Origin: Meandrina meandrites
Lineage: Eukaryota; Cnidaria; Anthozoa; Scleractinia; Meandrinidae
Length of the DNA: 64,000 bases
Assembly (NCBI GenBank): GCA_963693305.1
Contig: OY855913.1
Location: forward strand, 18,602,788-18,666,787
Direction of reading: 5' to 3'
Shown here: positions 1-11,449 of the stretch, in pieces
How positions within the stretch are numbered: position 1 is the first letter of the stretch
Layout: each line of letters begins with the position of its first letter
Position numbers and translations under genes: made by a program
The notes under the pieces: model-generated
What the model was told of the DNA's origin: nothing
Database searches by the model: none
The model's input: only the letters and a program-made list of their open reading frames with translations

Positions 1-26
1 AAGCTTTGGCAGCTTTAAAACAGTAC

Positions 27-3000
27 CTAACTTCTTCAAGTTCCCTTTCTCGTCTAGCAGGACTTCACTGCAGAAAAAATGAATTATTAAGTTCATTAAT
101 ACCTCTCATTACTGATTGCATACATGTCTTATGAAATTTCAGAGCTAAACGAGGACAACATTCCTTGGATGCAATCGAATTTTTTTAGTTTATTTTCTTT
201 TTCGTCCGGAGCGATATTACTCCGAAGAGTCCTGAAGATTACCCGAAAGCTTACGAAAATTTCAAGGTTTACCAGAGGATTCCCGACCATTGTCGAAGAC
301 GACCCTAAGCCTTATGAAGGTTGAAGAAATTCCAAAAAATTTGAAGATGACTTCTCAAACTCATTAATAGTTCATCTTTTTAAAACAAAGAAAGTCAGAA
401 CCGTGTTGGTGGTTTGGAAATCTGATCCTAATTAGCATAGATTTTTACGATGTTATTTCTCTGTTTACTCCTTAGTTTTTGTTTCGATTGAAATCAATAA
501 CTTAAATTTTGATATCAAACATTAAGACAGTGTTTCATCGGCTATCCAAACACCTCGAATTTCGTCAAAAATACTCCGCTACGCGTCGTATTTTCAACTC
601 TCTTCTCGGTGTTTGGATATCCCGATGAAACACTGTCTCTCGTGTCTGATAGATTTGCAATGATCTTCGAACAATATTGCAAGGCCAGCAAAGTTTTTCT
701 GATAGCCTCCCGAAGATTGCACAAAGATCACCCATGATATCTTGATCATACTATAGCTAATGTTAGCTTTCATGTTATAAAAAGGTTGTGAAATCAATGT
801 CTTTGCATAGCTTTTTTTCCGCGCTCCGTGCAGAGTGATCATGAGGTCTCAGTACGATCGGGTGACACATGGCAGGCCCATTGGCTCATCCGAGGATACT
901 CCAGTCTCGAGGTGCATCGAGCTTAGAGTAATCAAGCCACACAGGCTACGCATGGTTATACCTTAATCCTTCATCCTTCTTAATTCTTTCAAATGTTGAA
1001 GCACGGCTGGCGGCAGTGAATGTGGCATGCCCTAAGCGAAATCCATCCTTCGCGAAATCAATAGTTGGTTGGACAAGATCCTTCCAAGGTAATCTACCGT
1101 ATTCCTTCCAAGCTTCATGGAATCCTCTCACCTCACCGGGTACTCCTGAGGCGGAGGGACCTGCAGCGTTAAGTGCAACAGTGATCGGTTATCCATCGGC
1201 TATAATCGGGGTTGGGATAGGGGGAGTGTAGCATAAAATAGTGCTAATAATGTATTGCGGCATTTTTATGGTAATCTTGGTGAAAATGGTAGTATAAAAA
1301 AATGAACAGATTGTACAACGAGACAGTAAATGTAATATCCGATTGAAGAGAGAGCGGTGGGCGGTGGCAAGGGGAGCTAAGCACCGGGGAGGCAGCGTGG
1401 TCGAGTGGGTTAGGGTGCTGGATTTGTTCTCGGTCGTCCAGAGTTCAAATCCTCGGTTGCGCTTTTTATATAGCCAACTGGTCTGCCTCCTGCCAGTTGG
1501 GATTTTTCAGCTATGTTATGATCATTTAAAATAGTTGTTTCCTCTGTTTCAGTGGAATGCCTGTATACTAGCTATCTCGAAGAGTTATGAAGCTAAGTGC
1601 ATGACCACTATAACTAACATTTGTATTTCACAAACACCGGCATTTTAGGGTACTCGCTAAATTATTTTGATTTGGGTTGTGCTGATAAGCTTGAAACGAA
1701 CTGCTTATTCAAGATAGCCTTAAGCTTCGCACGTCGCCCAGAATAGATCAATACATACGACATTGACACTCGCTTAGCATTTCAGACAAACGTAGCTACT
1801 TGGAAGAAAATTATCCAGAGCACAGACAAAAAACGCCAAACTGTACTTTACAAGGACTCGTATAATTTCAACTTGGGGTTTTTAATGAGGGTGAAAGAGC
1901 TAAAACGGAAACATTACCGTATCTGGAGCTGAGGCTACTGTTCACATACATTGTGGTATTCGCCCTTCCAGGAGCTTCTTCTCTAAAGTCGAACACTACG
2001 GCTTTTCTCTGAGTCCGATTATAAATTACCATAAAACCACCACCACCGATGCCAGCCGAGTGCATATTGATGACTCCTATACAGAACAGGGTAGCAATGG
2101 CAGAGTCAACCGCTGACCCATTCTTTTTGAGGATATCTCGGCCCACCTCTGAACAACTAGGTGCATCTGCAGCTACAACTCCGTGACTGTAAGGACCATC
2201 TGCCCCAGGGGGAGCTAAAGTCGCAAAATAAAACATACCATACAGCCATTTCAGATTCACGCAATAAATGAATAACTTCAAAAACAAAAATAAATTAACC
2301 AACAAATAAATAAACATGAAATAAATAATCAGTCAATTCATTGATTAATTAATTAATTAATTAATTGTTCATCATCAGAGAGGTAAACTCTGATATGCCT
2401 ATCTATATATAAACAGAACAAATGCTGGAAAAACTAAATGCCCGAGCTAAGCGGGATTAAAACCTACGACACCTCGATCTCATGGAAAGTGCTTTAACCA
2501 CTGAGCTACCGAGGCAGCCACAGTGGAGTGAGTCGAATATTGGAGCTTACCCCTCTGATGATGAACGATTTTTTCAAAATATGCCATGTTACGTACAATT
2601 AATTAATTAATTAATTAATTGATTAATTAATTAATTAATTAATTAAGGGAGGGAGGGAGGGAGGGAGGGAGGGAGGGAGGGAGGAAGGGAGCGAGGGAGC
2701 GAGGGAGCGAGGGAGCGAGGGAGCGAGGGAGCGATCCCATACTGATTATGAAGGTGTACAGAGATACGGGGAGTGTCTAGCTTTGCTTTTTATCTTACGC
2801 AAGAAAATCCATAATCGAATCACAACGTACAAATCGAAGACACGAATCTTTGTGTGAAACCCAAAATGTCTCTGAAGCGTGAAAGAACTGAACGCGCGAT
2901 GGGAAATGTCAATTTGATCAGGCTAGATATTCTTGCATGCTTGTTTTGTTTGTAGTCATTATTTCTGCTCAGTCTTACCTCCCGTGGGAAGTGGTGGTAA

Positions 3001-6000
3001 TACAAATTCAGTTGCCCCTTTCACTTTTTCCTCTTCCTTCTTATCCTTATCTCTCAGCACCAAAATGAGCACCACAGCGACAATGATTGCAATAATAACG
3101 AGAACCACGACCGCGATGATAATTTTTCGCTTGTTGGAACTGCAAACACAAAGACAAAAAATCCTTTTTCTAGTATCAATTCAAAAACCAGTGTAAAACA
3201 CGTTTGTGATGAGCACTTGCATATGCAACTGGTACGAAGCGCGGGAAAACACGTGTGTTGCCAATATGAGGTGGTCAATAGATAATGTGCTTGTAGTGGT
3301 GCTAAATTAACGCCCATGTTGGAAATCAGATAGTTAATGAGTGAAATTAACCGCAAGCAAACCGGAGTGGAACTAACCGCAAGCAATTGCAAACCAGAGT
3401 GAAACTAACCGCAAGCAAACCGGAGTGGAACTAACCGCAAGCAAACCAGAGTGGAACTAACCGCAAGCGAACTAGAGTGGAACTAACCGTAAGCAAACCG
3501 GAGTGAAACTAACCGCAAGCAAACCGGGGTGGAACTAACCGCAAGCAAACCGAGTGGAACTAACCGCAAGCAAACCGGAGTGAAACTAACCGCAAGCAAA
3601 CCGGAGTGAAATTAACCGCAAGCAAACCGGAGTGGAACTAACCGCAAGCAAACCAGAGTGAAACTAACCGCAACCAAACCGGAGTGGAACTAACCGCAAG
3701 CAAACTAGAGTGGAACTAACCGCAACCAAACCGGAGTGGAACTAACCGCAAGCAAACTAGAGTGGAACTAACCGCAAGCAAACCAGAGTGGAACTAACCG
3801 CAAGCACACTGGAGTGCTTGGGTTCCAGTCTCCTAGCGTATCCATTCTAGTCACGACCAATGCACCAGGGACAACTGCCCCGTTTACCAAATCACATGTA
3901 GCTATTTAAAGGTCAAATGAACCAAAATTTCGAACTTTCTTTTTTTTTTGGCCAACTTGTTGATTAAGAACCAAATAGACATATTCCGAAATTTCAAAGT
4001 AATTGGACTGTGCAAAACAGAGAAATTTCAAGTTGAAAAATGCTTATTTTAGGCCTTCATAATCGTAGAGCGCTCGGGAAAATTGTCGAGAAATTTTCGG
4101 AACTTAAAACTGTGACGTCATTATTGGTGTGCTGTGAAATTGCGGGAAATTCAAAGTCTTTCAGTCAAACAGCTTAAATAATTCTAAGTCGAAAGTAAAT
4201 ACGTTTGAGTTTCCAGCAAACTCAAAGCTCAGGAAAGAATGGCTTTTGAAAATGAAAAGAAAAGAATTTAAGCCAGACAAGAACTCTTGCATTTGTACGG
4301 TTCATTTTACCGAAGACTGCTTCAGAGAAAATCTGGCGATATACGTAGGTTTCTGGTTCTGATTTCAAGTCGCTCAGACTCCACCTCAAAGAGAATGCTA
4401 TGCCGACTAGTTTTTTCGTTCCGAAAAGAAATCACGGGGAAGAATGCCTCCCGAAGCACAAAGGTCCCCCTGTCCGTTCGGCTTTTGCTAAACGAAGGAA
4501 ATTAGAGGTATGCATTTTGCACCTTTCTTATTCTACCTAGAGCTAGATAGAGTATTTGTTATGATTATTAGCACTTTTACTTTGTTGGTTTGGCTGGTCA
4601 TGATCAAGTATTAGAATTTGAATTCGTTAGTTCGATATCTGCACGTGCTTTTTGACGCGTATAAAATTATGCTTCAAAGGTTGTATTTATGTTGGGTTTA
4701 CAATCGTTAATTTCGAGCACTAAATAACAGGCATCGGCTAAATAAATATGGACCAAAAAACAGGTAATACAAACAGACCTCACAGTGTCCACAGGAACAG
4801 TGTGTAAACGCTCTGTACTTATTTTAACATTGAATTTTCCTTCAGTTGAAAAATAAAACGACACGAATTTATTCATTGAAAGTTTTACCCTGCGTGATGC
4901 TTTTGCGGTTTCGAATCTGCATTGAGAAATATCCTTACATTCAAGTTAAATTTTTTAGTACAAATTTATTTTTGTTTCTTGTGTGACTCTCGAGTACGGA
5001 AAAGAAACAGTGAATGCAATCATGGATGTGGTTTTTGGCCACATCCTATGCAAGCCGCACACGTCCTGATAAGAATTACTTTTTATACGCCATCCAGTGT
5101 TTGAAAACCTCCTATATCGTACAATGCTTACAATTTTACTCAGTGCTTTGATAATTATTGATCTTTGAAACTGGATTCCAATGTAGTAAAAAATATAACA
5201 ACAATGTTTAAAAAAAAGCTTAGATCCTTTCAGAATTATTTGAATTACTCAGACTGACTGAAACTCTCAAACTTTACATTATTCGCTCTTTAAACGACGA
5301 TCGTCTCTTCGATCGCAAAGCCGTAAAATAAAACTATTACGTCACAAAATTCAAGGCTCGATCCATTTTTTCCATTTTAGTGCGCGGTCATTTTGGAAAC
5401 GTTTTCGTGAAGTCTTCGGAAATCTTCGCAGTTTTTGCTATATAGTTCGCGCTTTAAGGCTCAGAAAGCAAAATTTTGCCTTAAGTTCACTTAATAATGA
5501 ATTCTTCTAGCGTTTGGTTGCTTTAAAATCGCTAAAGAAAGAATGTCGAAATTTTGGTTCATTTGGTACATTTGTATAATTGTAGGCCTATGCGAAATAT
5601 TTTTCTTATCTCTGGTGATGTTGTGGATCGGCGAAGGCCTGGCCCCGGTTGTTCAAAGGGTGGATAACGCTATCCACCGGATAAATTACTATCCAGTGGA
5701 TAGCGTAGTTTGTTTTGTCAACACTTATCCACTGGATAGCGATTTATCCAGTGGATAGCGTTATCCACCCTTTGAACACTGGGGCCTGGATTTTAGCGTT
5801 TATTTTTTACTATTTTCACAGTAGTTTTTGGCCTCATTTGAAATTGAACTTTAACACATTTTGTTAAAGCTCGAATTTTTAGAAAGAATCAGCAATTCTG
5901 CAGTTTTTAATCGGGTGAACCTTCAATAAAAACACGCAAAGAGCTGAACATTTCGCCCACTACTATTTTATTAATTTAACGAGCATTTCATGATGCCTTC

Positions 6001-6741
6001 TCTATGGAGAGAGAGACCCTGGGAACGAGGTTGTATCGATTCTCTACTCATAGTGTAAAAAGTAACGACGTCACAATGACGTCTGGAAAGAACAATACAT
6101 TCACCTGTGTGGCACCAGTGAGCAAACGTGCAAATTTGCGAACCTGTGTTTTTGGTAAGTTGAATTAAAATAAGGTTACAAATTAACATACAATTTGAAT
6201 ATAATATGATTGATTCATAGAAATACGTTCAACATGACGATAGCAAAATATTTGATATAGGATTAAACTGTCTCGACTAACCCAGATATTCAGTATACAC
6301 GTAAATTCGATTTTACTCGAAAAAACTACATGCGTTTGACTGAAGTATGCCAGAACTAATAAATCGAAACCCCCGTAACGAGAAGTTTATAAATTCTAGA
6401 ATCAGTCTGCCGTGAATGACAATAAAAGTTTACTCACATGTTACTTCCTTCACTAAACTTGATGCCTTCCTTTTGTCCCCCTGTAGGGTCTTCTAGCTCC
6501 CTGCAAATGAAGAAAATCGATCAACTACTGTAGCGGTGTCACTGTCTGCAAAATATCGTATTTTTTTGTTACATGCACTGAACAGCTGATCGACTACCAT
6601 TTATCGAAAGCAATTCAATCCATTGACACTGGCTTCAGTTTACTTCATATCTGCCTTGTAGCTGCTCATTGAGAGACAACATGAAATCTAAATTGAAGCA
6701 AATAAATGGCAAATTTACCGAAGTGGCTCATGTTCTGCCAT
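27..6741 (-). CDS. GGT: Gamma-glutamyltransferase, membrane-anchored, 5' part (3' end off window)
   Basis: Coding exons in transcript order: 6741-6719 (ATG), 6500-6438, 3139-2979, 2214-1918, 1160-962, 67-27. All have AG/GT borders and the phases join exactly, giving 261 codons plus one base before the gene leaves the left edge. The product starts MAEHEPLRELEDP, then has a basic stop (NKRK) and a ~24-residue hydrophobic segment, as expected for the type II anchor of this family. The luminal start of the catalytic domain follows, with HSAGIGGGGFM and DFREEAPG (the REE holds the family's substrate-binding Arg) and GVPGEVRGFHEAW. The family cleaves gamma-glutamyl bonds of extracellular glutathione and is an Ntn hydrolase. 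The nucleophile Thr and the small subunit lie outside the window. Introns carry SINEs, a THAP fragment and a 26-bp tandem array. The family assignment is firm; which GGT paralogue cannot be told. Confidence 0.93.
349..655 (+). mobile_element. Dispersed ~300-bp repeat, copy A (with foldback core)
   Basis: This lies in a GGT intron. The core (about 527-643) is a foldback: AGACAGTGTTTCATCGG near 527 returns inverted as CCGATGAAACACTGTCT near 640, with AT-rich flanking sequence out to 349. A second copy in inverse orientation lies at 63340-63613 and matches over core and flank. No coding capacity is seen. Confidence 0.75.
1388..1618 (+). mobile_element. tRNA-derived SINE, family 1, copy 1
   Basis: The head resembles a tRNA (gcagcgtggtcgagtggg, then gagttcaaatcctcgg as a B-box). 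It is followed by a body (tagccaactggtctgcctcc, cagttgggattttt) and a tail (agctaagtgcatgaccac). A second, longer copy in opposite orientation lies at 7411-7680. This copy lacks part of the head. It sits in a GGT intron. Confidence 0.8.
2340..2646 (-). mobile_element. tRNA-like SINE inside inverted arms, flanked by (AATT)n
   Basis: Read on the minus strand, 2520-2455 is tRNA-like: an A-box-like ggtagctcagtggttaaag and a degenerate B-box ggttttaatccc. Inverted arms ttcatcatcagag (2365) and ctctgatgatgaa (2551) bracket it. Runs of ATTA/AATT lie at both outer edges (2342-2366 and 2600-2646). Confidence 0.65.
2647..2733 (+). repeat. (GGGA)n / (GCGAGGGA)n purine tract
   Basis: About ten gggagggaggg units run into gagcgaggg units. 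The strand is all purine apart from regular C's and could form a G-quadruplex. It sits in a GGT intron. Confidence 0.85.
3345..3815 (+). repeat. 26-bp tandem repeat array (aaccgcaagcaaaccggagt unit)
   Basis: About 18 imperfect copies of a roughly 26-bp unit built on CTAACCGCAAGCAAACC plus GGAGTGGAA. Units differ by single substitutions and a few vary in length. It lies in GGT intron 3. The same CTAACCGCAAGCAAA core recurs in an array near 44.7 kb. Confidence 0.9.
4195..4512 (+). pseudogene. THAP-type zinc-finger fragment, frame broken
   Basis: Translation of the plus strand gives SFPANSKLRKEWLLKMKR, then FKPDKNSCICTVHFTEDCF. This is the middle of a THAP domain (C..H pair in the ICTVHF block). 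After a change of reading frame, LKENAMPTSFF follows, the AVPT-like end of the domain, then a basic tail up to a possible donor at 4507. THAP domains occur in P-element-type transposases and in host regulators. The first zinc-binding pair is not found, the frame is broken near 4350, and it lies antisense in a GGT intron, so a decayed transposon or gene piece is most likely. Confidence 0.6.
5632..5792 (+). mobile_element. Palindromic MITE-like element (ggataacgctatcca type)
   Basis: Long inverted arms: gttcaaagggtggataacg near 5651 and cgttatccaccctttgaac near 5759. Inner arms ctatccagtggatagcg occur in both orientations. There is no coding capacity. A diverged relative is seen near 14230-14370. 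Confidence 0.8.
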
Positions 6742-7337
6742 TTCACGTAGCTGTTTTAAAGCGGACGGCGAGAGAAATGTACCAAGATTAAGAACTCGTG
6801 CACATGCAGACCATGCAACCGATAAACCTTTGTTCGTTCGCTTCTTTTCAGGTCCACCAGCAATAATTCCTGTTTACAATAATTGGCGTCATTTTTTTTT
6901 GTTATTCAAATGTGAAAACCCTAACGCAATCAACAAGCCAATATCGTATATCGGTTTATTATTTATTACAATTCCTGTCACAAAGCGAAGTATCTTGATA
7001 CCCCAACCATTCCCATGCGCCCCCACCCCCTCCTCTCCCCCCCCCCCCCCCCCCCCGCTCTGCATAAGCCCATGGGTTTGGCTTTTATAGAAAGACATAC
7101 TATTTGGATTAAAACCCCCTTATTCCATGGACAACCTTTGAAAACTTGCGATGTTCATTTTATGAGAGTGTAACTTATTTTGTCATTTATATTGTTTTGT
7201 CTGGAGAGTTTTACCATGTGGTCTCTATCAAACATTGCCAGACGCGGTGACAGACCAACTGGTGATCGCTTTGTTATGTTCTTGGGAAAAATGATCAGAA
7301 TTTTCAACTCTCATAAAGGCCTCTCTCTACTCGACTC

Positions 7338-8119
7338 TACAGTCAAAGCTCTCTTAACGGACACTCTCGTAAGCGGACAGCTCTACTTGTAAATGTAAAA
7401 TGTAAATGTTGTTTAAAGTGGTCATGCACTTAGCTTCGAGATAGCTAGTTTAGGCATGCCACTGAAACATAGGAAACAAATAACTTTAAATGAACATAAC
7501 ATGGTTAAAAATCCCAACTGGCTGGAGGCAGATCAGTTGGCTATATACAAAGCGTGACCGAGGATTTGAACTCGGGACGACCGTGAAACAAATCCAGCTA
7601 GTGACAGGGTGGAGGGCGTGAACCCGGGACCTCCGGATTACAAGACCAGCGCCCTAAACCACTCGGCCACGCTGCCTCCACTTACGGCCGCCTTGTTTGA
7701 AACCCCGTTTTAACCCCCATACAAACTCTGTATTTTTACATTCTCGTAAGCGGACATTCCCGTAAGCGGCCGCGGACACTTTCTGAGATTTTTTCTTTGT
7801 TTTTAAGCTCCCGTAAGCGGACACCCAAAAGAAAATCCTATTAACAACCTCTGTACCTTGTTTTTATCAATCCTCTTTACATCGCCGTTCGTCACAATGA
7901 TTTTACAGCAGTGCCATATTTCAGTGTTTGTTTTGTCGTCATCCACGTTCAGTTACAATACGGTATTTATTGTTAGCTGGGCAAGCTCCCATAAGCGGCC
8001 ATCTATCCCCTACACCTCTAGTGGCCGCTTACGAGAACCATTCTCTTAAGCGGCCAGCTCCAGTTACGGACACTTTCTTCACGTCCCGAGGGTGTCCGCT
8101 TACGAGAACTTCGACTGTA
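7338..8119 (+). mobile_element. Pogo/Tigger-type non-autonomous element, split by a SINE
   Basis: The ends are TACAGTCAAAGCTCTCTTAA and its inverse (ttacgagaacttcgactgta). Inside, several CGTAAGCGGAC motifs occur in both orientations. A family 1 SINE (7411-7680) is inserted near the left end. TA flanks and CAGT-like termini resemble pogo-type MITEs; the superfamily is inferred from the termini only. Confidence 0.65.
7411..7680 (-). mobile_element. tRNA-derived SINE, family 1, copy 2 (longer)
   Basis: This is the reverse complement of the 1388-1618 element with a complete head: ggcagcgtggccgagtggtt (A-box) and cccgggttcacgcc (B-box). The shared body and the tail agctaagtgcatgaccac follow. It is inserted in the 7338-8119 element and is therefore younger than it. 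Confidence 0.8.
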
Positions 8120-8125
8120 TTCATG

Positions 8126-8190
8126 TTTGTTCCCAGGGCTTTTCCCTTGGTGGTAATTACCAAAGGAAAAGCCCTGGGAACGAGGTTGGT
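8126..8190 (+). mobile_element. Short hairpin MITE (ttcccagggctttt)
   Basis: Inverted arms gttcccagggcttttcc and ggaaaagccctgggaac enclose about 15 bp. Similar hairpins with an ACCTCGT(T/C)CCCAGGG end occur at 26657-26729, and a half copy lies near 6010. Confidence 0.75.
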
Positions 8191-8696
8191 ACAAATGGGC
8201 CCATCAGAAACAAAATTAAAGAGCCTTTTGAAAAAAAGCTCAAGGGCCTATCATTAGACAATATATACTAGAGGTAATGGGCACCTAAAATGATCCGTTA
8301 AGTGTCCCTACAGCTATTTCGAGAAAGGTCGCGGGGAGAAAAAAAACCAACGCTAGCCGCTGGCCTAGCCGAGGAAATATCCAAGTTTGTATTTTTGCAC
8401 GTGGAGAATTTGTTTTTCCTCTCAGGAGGCCTAAATATGTAGCTTTACTTTTACTGTCACTTGCCTTTGAGTGAGGAAAATTCTTCTAAAATTCAGTTGT
8501 TTCCACGGAAAATTTGCAAATTCACGGTCGTTATATCTCATCAGTATTGAACACGTGCAGTAGTTCAACACTTCTACCCATACTACCTTTCCGTCTTGTC
8601 GCGTGCACATGAGTGCTTTTTTCCGACAACGTTTCTCGAAGTAGCTGTATAGGACTTTATTTTTTCAACAAAAAATGACTATGTAGGGTCTCTTAC

Positions 8697-8738
8697 CTGT
8701 CGGTTCCGCCCTTCATAATGGCAGTAAGTGATTCAAAC
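8697..8738 (-). CDS. GGT: Alternative first coding exon of the GGT gene
   Basis: On the minus strand an acceptor-like site (ttcatttcaag) precedes 8738 and a strong donor (acag/gtaaga) follows 8697. Inside is an ATG at 8716 encoding MKGGTD and then AG. The two leftover bases are exactly the phase needed by the exon at 6500-6438, giving MKGGTDRELEDP instead of MAEHEPLRELEDP. Splicing this exon into 6741-6719 breaks the frame, so the two would be mutually exclusive. The prediction rests on splice sites and phase alone; no transcript evidence is available. Confidence 0.45.
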
Positions 8739-10132
8739 CTTGAAATGAACAACAAAAAATGCAGGTAGGATTTTAACATTAAAACTGGCATAATTCTCCG
8801 TTATTTCAATATGTAATCTTGGATGGAATAAAAAGAGAGATGACCTCCCCCACCCCCTCAATCAATAAATGATGGATTTGCGCTATAAAAACTCGTCATT
8901 TTTCCGTCATTGAAATGTGGGAAAGGGGTAGGTGATCTTTTTTTTATTTCAATCGTCCAAGACTGTGGCTACCAGTGTAGCTAAAACAAGGTTCTCTCTC
9001 TTGCTTTAAAGATATTTCAAAAACTTTAAATTGAGATAATAGTGCCCCCACAGAAGCTCCACGGGTAACTTAGGCAGTTTTACGTTATACAGGCGGCCAT
9101 ACTGCGCCTATCAATAACAAGTGAGAGCTGGAGCGGACCCTGAGAACATAGCCCGCGTGCAGGCGTCTCCTATTTCTTTCCCTGTTTCGCGTGAGGAAAT
9201 TAGCTGCAGCAGGCAGGCTATGAGAAAAAGCTTTCTGAGAGGTCTGCTTAGATAGCAGTGTAAAACAAAACCACTGGTAACGCCGCATTTTATTGAAGGG
9301 AGCGGTATGGAGGCCCGCTTTTAATTACTGCATGCAAGATCATTAATTGAGGGTCATTTAGGGGTGGGTGTGGGGGGAGGTGTTTCTGGCCTAGCTCCCA
9401 GGCCTCTTTGTATCGTCGCGGTTACCGGTAATGTGTCCAAACGCAAATAGGCCTAAAACAACATTCAACAGGTCACATCAATGCCCTTTAAACAGCTCTA
9501 AAAAACATAGTGAGTAGAGAACCCGGATAGCTTAGGTGACTTACTTAAAAAAAAAAAGCGCGATCAAGGGGAGACAGTCTTTAAACTAACATACTCTCTT
9601 TTACCTGATATTGAAAAGGACGTATTTTTACTTCCTAAAAACTAGAGCTTGCGTGACTAAGCGCGTGAGATCCGTTTCAAATATCTATATAGCAGATCAC
9701 GGAGGCCACATCAGGATATTAGACACGTGAAATGGTAATTTTTATGACTCGCCAAGAAAGCTTCCAGACTGCTAATATTTTTAAATGGTGCGACATCCTC
9801 TTAAGTAAATTTCAAAGTTTCTGTTTACGCATTTTGACGGGCCCACCACAATGTTTCTCTTTTTTTAAAAAAAGTCCGTGACTATGAAACTCGAGGATAT
9901 TGAGTGGCACTCTAATGCCAAATATTTGTGAATGGGATAAATTTCTACCGCGCCTGCCTATAAAATAAAACTATGGTGGAGTCGATTTTCTCAGCGCATC
10001 AAGCAAATATTACGGTTTTAAAATACACGCCCTGGAAGAATAAAAATATCTTAAATGCAGAAAAGGTACAACGTTCAGCCGGATATTGCAAACCGCGTTG
10101 AATGTTAACTCCGTCAATATCGATTAAAGATC

Positions 10133-10181
10133 ATTAAAGCTAGAAAGGCTATAAAATATTTATAGCCTTTCTAGCTTTAAT
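10133..10181 (+). repeat. 49-bp near-perfect palindrome
   Basis: Arms of 23 bp (attaaagctagaaaggctat...) are separated by only 3 bp. It lies in GGT 5' flank or intron DNA. It may be a tiny foldback element; no flanking duplication was identified. Confidence 0.85.
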
Positions 10182-10613
10182 CAGAAAACATCGCGGATGA
10201 AATACTCTTAAATGTTAAACGCCTTCACTCACGATAATAAGATAAGATTGTCTGCAATTTTTTACATGGTCACAGGATGGTGTGCTCTCCAACATGAAAC
10301 CGATATGAAAACAAATCAGTGAATAACTAATGATTAACAACTAGGTAAGTTCATTTTAAAACTGAGAGGATCGGAGACGAAAACCATGCGACTTTCATTC
10401 GAGGGTCGCCACTAAACCACATGTCTAGATGCTATCTACATAACCTGAACACGAACTTTGCTCGTTGCAGTTCAGTACTAAAACAATCGCTCTGAGGACG
10501 AGAATGTCCGACTACATTCAGTGATGATGTGACAAGACAGACGAGGGTCTATGCGGTACACGAGTTAGCCATTAAGACATATTTTCAAATTAACCTACGA
10601 TGCATTTGCTTAC

Positions 10614-10715
10614 CTTGAACTAATTGCGGAGGGTCGACGTGAGCAGCTCTAAGCTTTGCAGTCAGTGCCAACGCCTCTTTGTTTACTTCTGTTACGAAGC
10701 CACAGTATGTTTAAT
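10614..10715 (-). other. Possible non-coding 5' exon of the GGT gene
   Basis: A good donor (ttcaag/gtaagc) is read on the minus strand at 10614. The roughly 100 bases before it contain no ATG in that orientation, as expected of a 5' untranslated exon feeding the first coding exons at 8.7 or 6.7 kb. The 5' limit is a guess. Confidence 0.3.
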
Positions 10716-11449
10716 ATGCCTGCCACTTCTGCGCTGCCCCCACATCATTCAGCTTTGTGGATCTTCTGATTGGTTGAGTAACTATTAATCTTCCATTTTG
10801 TCACGCTACATTTCAGTTTCCACGTTCGTGTCAAAAACCGTAAATATCGAGGGTTCCATGACTTGCCGAGACGCCGAGTTCCTGACTTAAAACTCCAAGA
10901 CCAAGACTTGAATGACTTTTGCAACTTTCAAGTTGAATACAACATGCATACTACTCGAAGAATCTGGTACTGACAACCTTTCGACCTTCCCCTATTAACA
11001 ATTATTCAATGTTTGTTAACTATTAACATTCAACCATTCAACCCGGTTTCTCAATACTCTGACAGGTTATTATAAGACCCACGAAATTCTAACAGTTACC
11101 GGGAAAAGAGTAAACAGAGGTACACGATATGGCTTAGAACCTACTTGCGAATACCTCTTTTATCAATTTATGGTGACAAAGTCACACGTGGGTTAAAGAC
11201 AAAATAAGACGAAGAAGGATTTGAATGTGAATAACTGTGCTGTACACAAGTATGCGGTCGGCCTAATTGACAGTTTGTTGACAGCTAAATGCGTGGACGC
11301 GTCACTAGTCAATCGACTCATGGACTTAAAATTTGCATACTGAGTCTGTTTGATAGAGGTTTCTTAACAATAGAAATTGCCAAATTCATTTTATGTCGCG
11401 TCTGGTTTGTGAAAAAAGTAAATGAGACGCTTGTTTCCGGACAAGATTA

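Noticed and set aside
542..842. Minus-strand ORFs as further GGT exons
   Set aside because: They belong to the dispersed 300-bp repeat also seen at 63.3 kb. The true next GGT exon is the 41-bp one at 67-27, which fits in phase.
3345..3815. CRISPR-like array
   Set aside because: There are no unique spacers between conserved repeats; the whole 26-bp unit repeats. The window is clearly an animal nuclear genome.
7560..7680. tRNA-Leu/Ser gene on the minus strand
   Set aside because: It is the head of a SINE with a second copy at 1388-1618; the region after the B-box is SINE body, not a 3' acceptor stem.
8697..8738. Joining the 8.7-kb and 6.7-kb GGT exons in one transcript
   Set aside because: The joint frame meets a stop in exon 6500-6438, so they are treated as alternatives.
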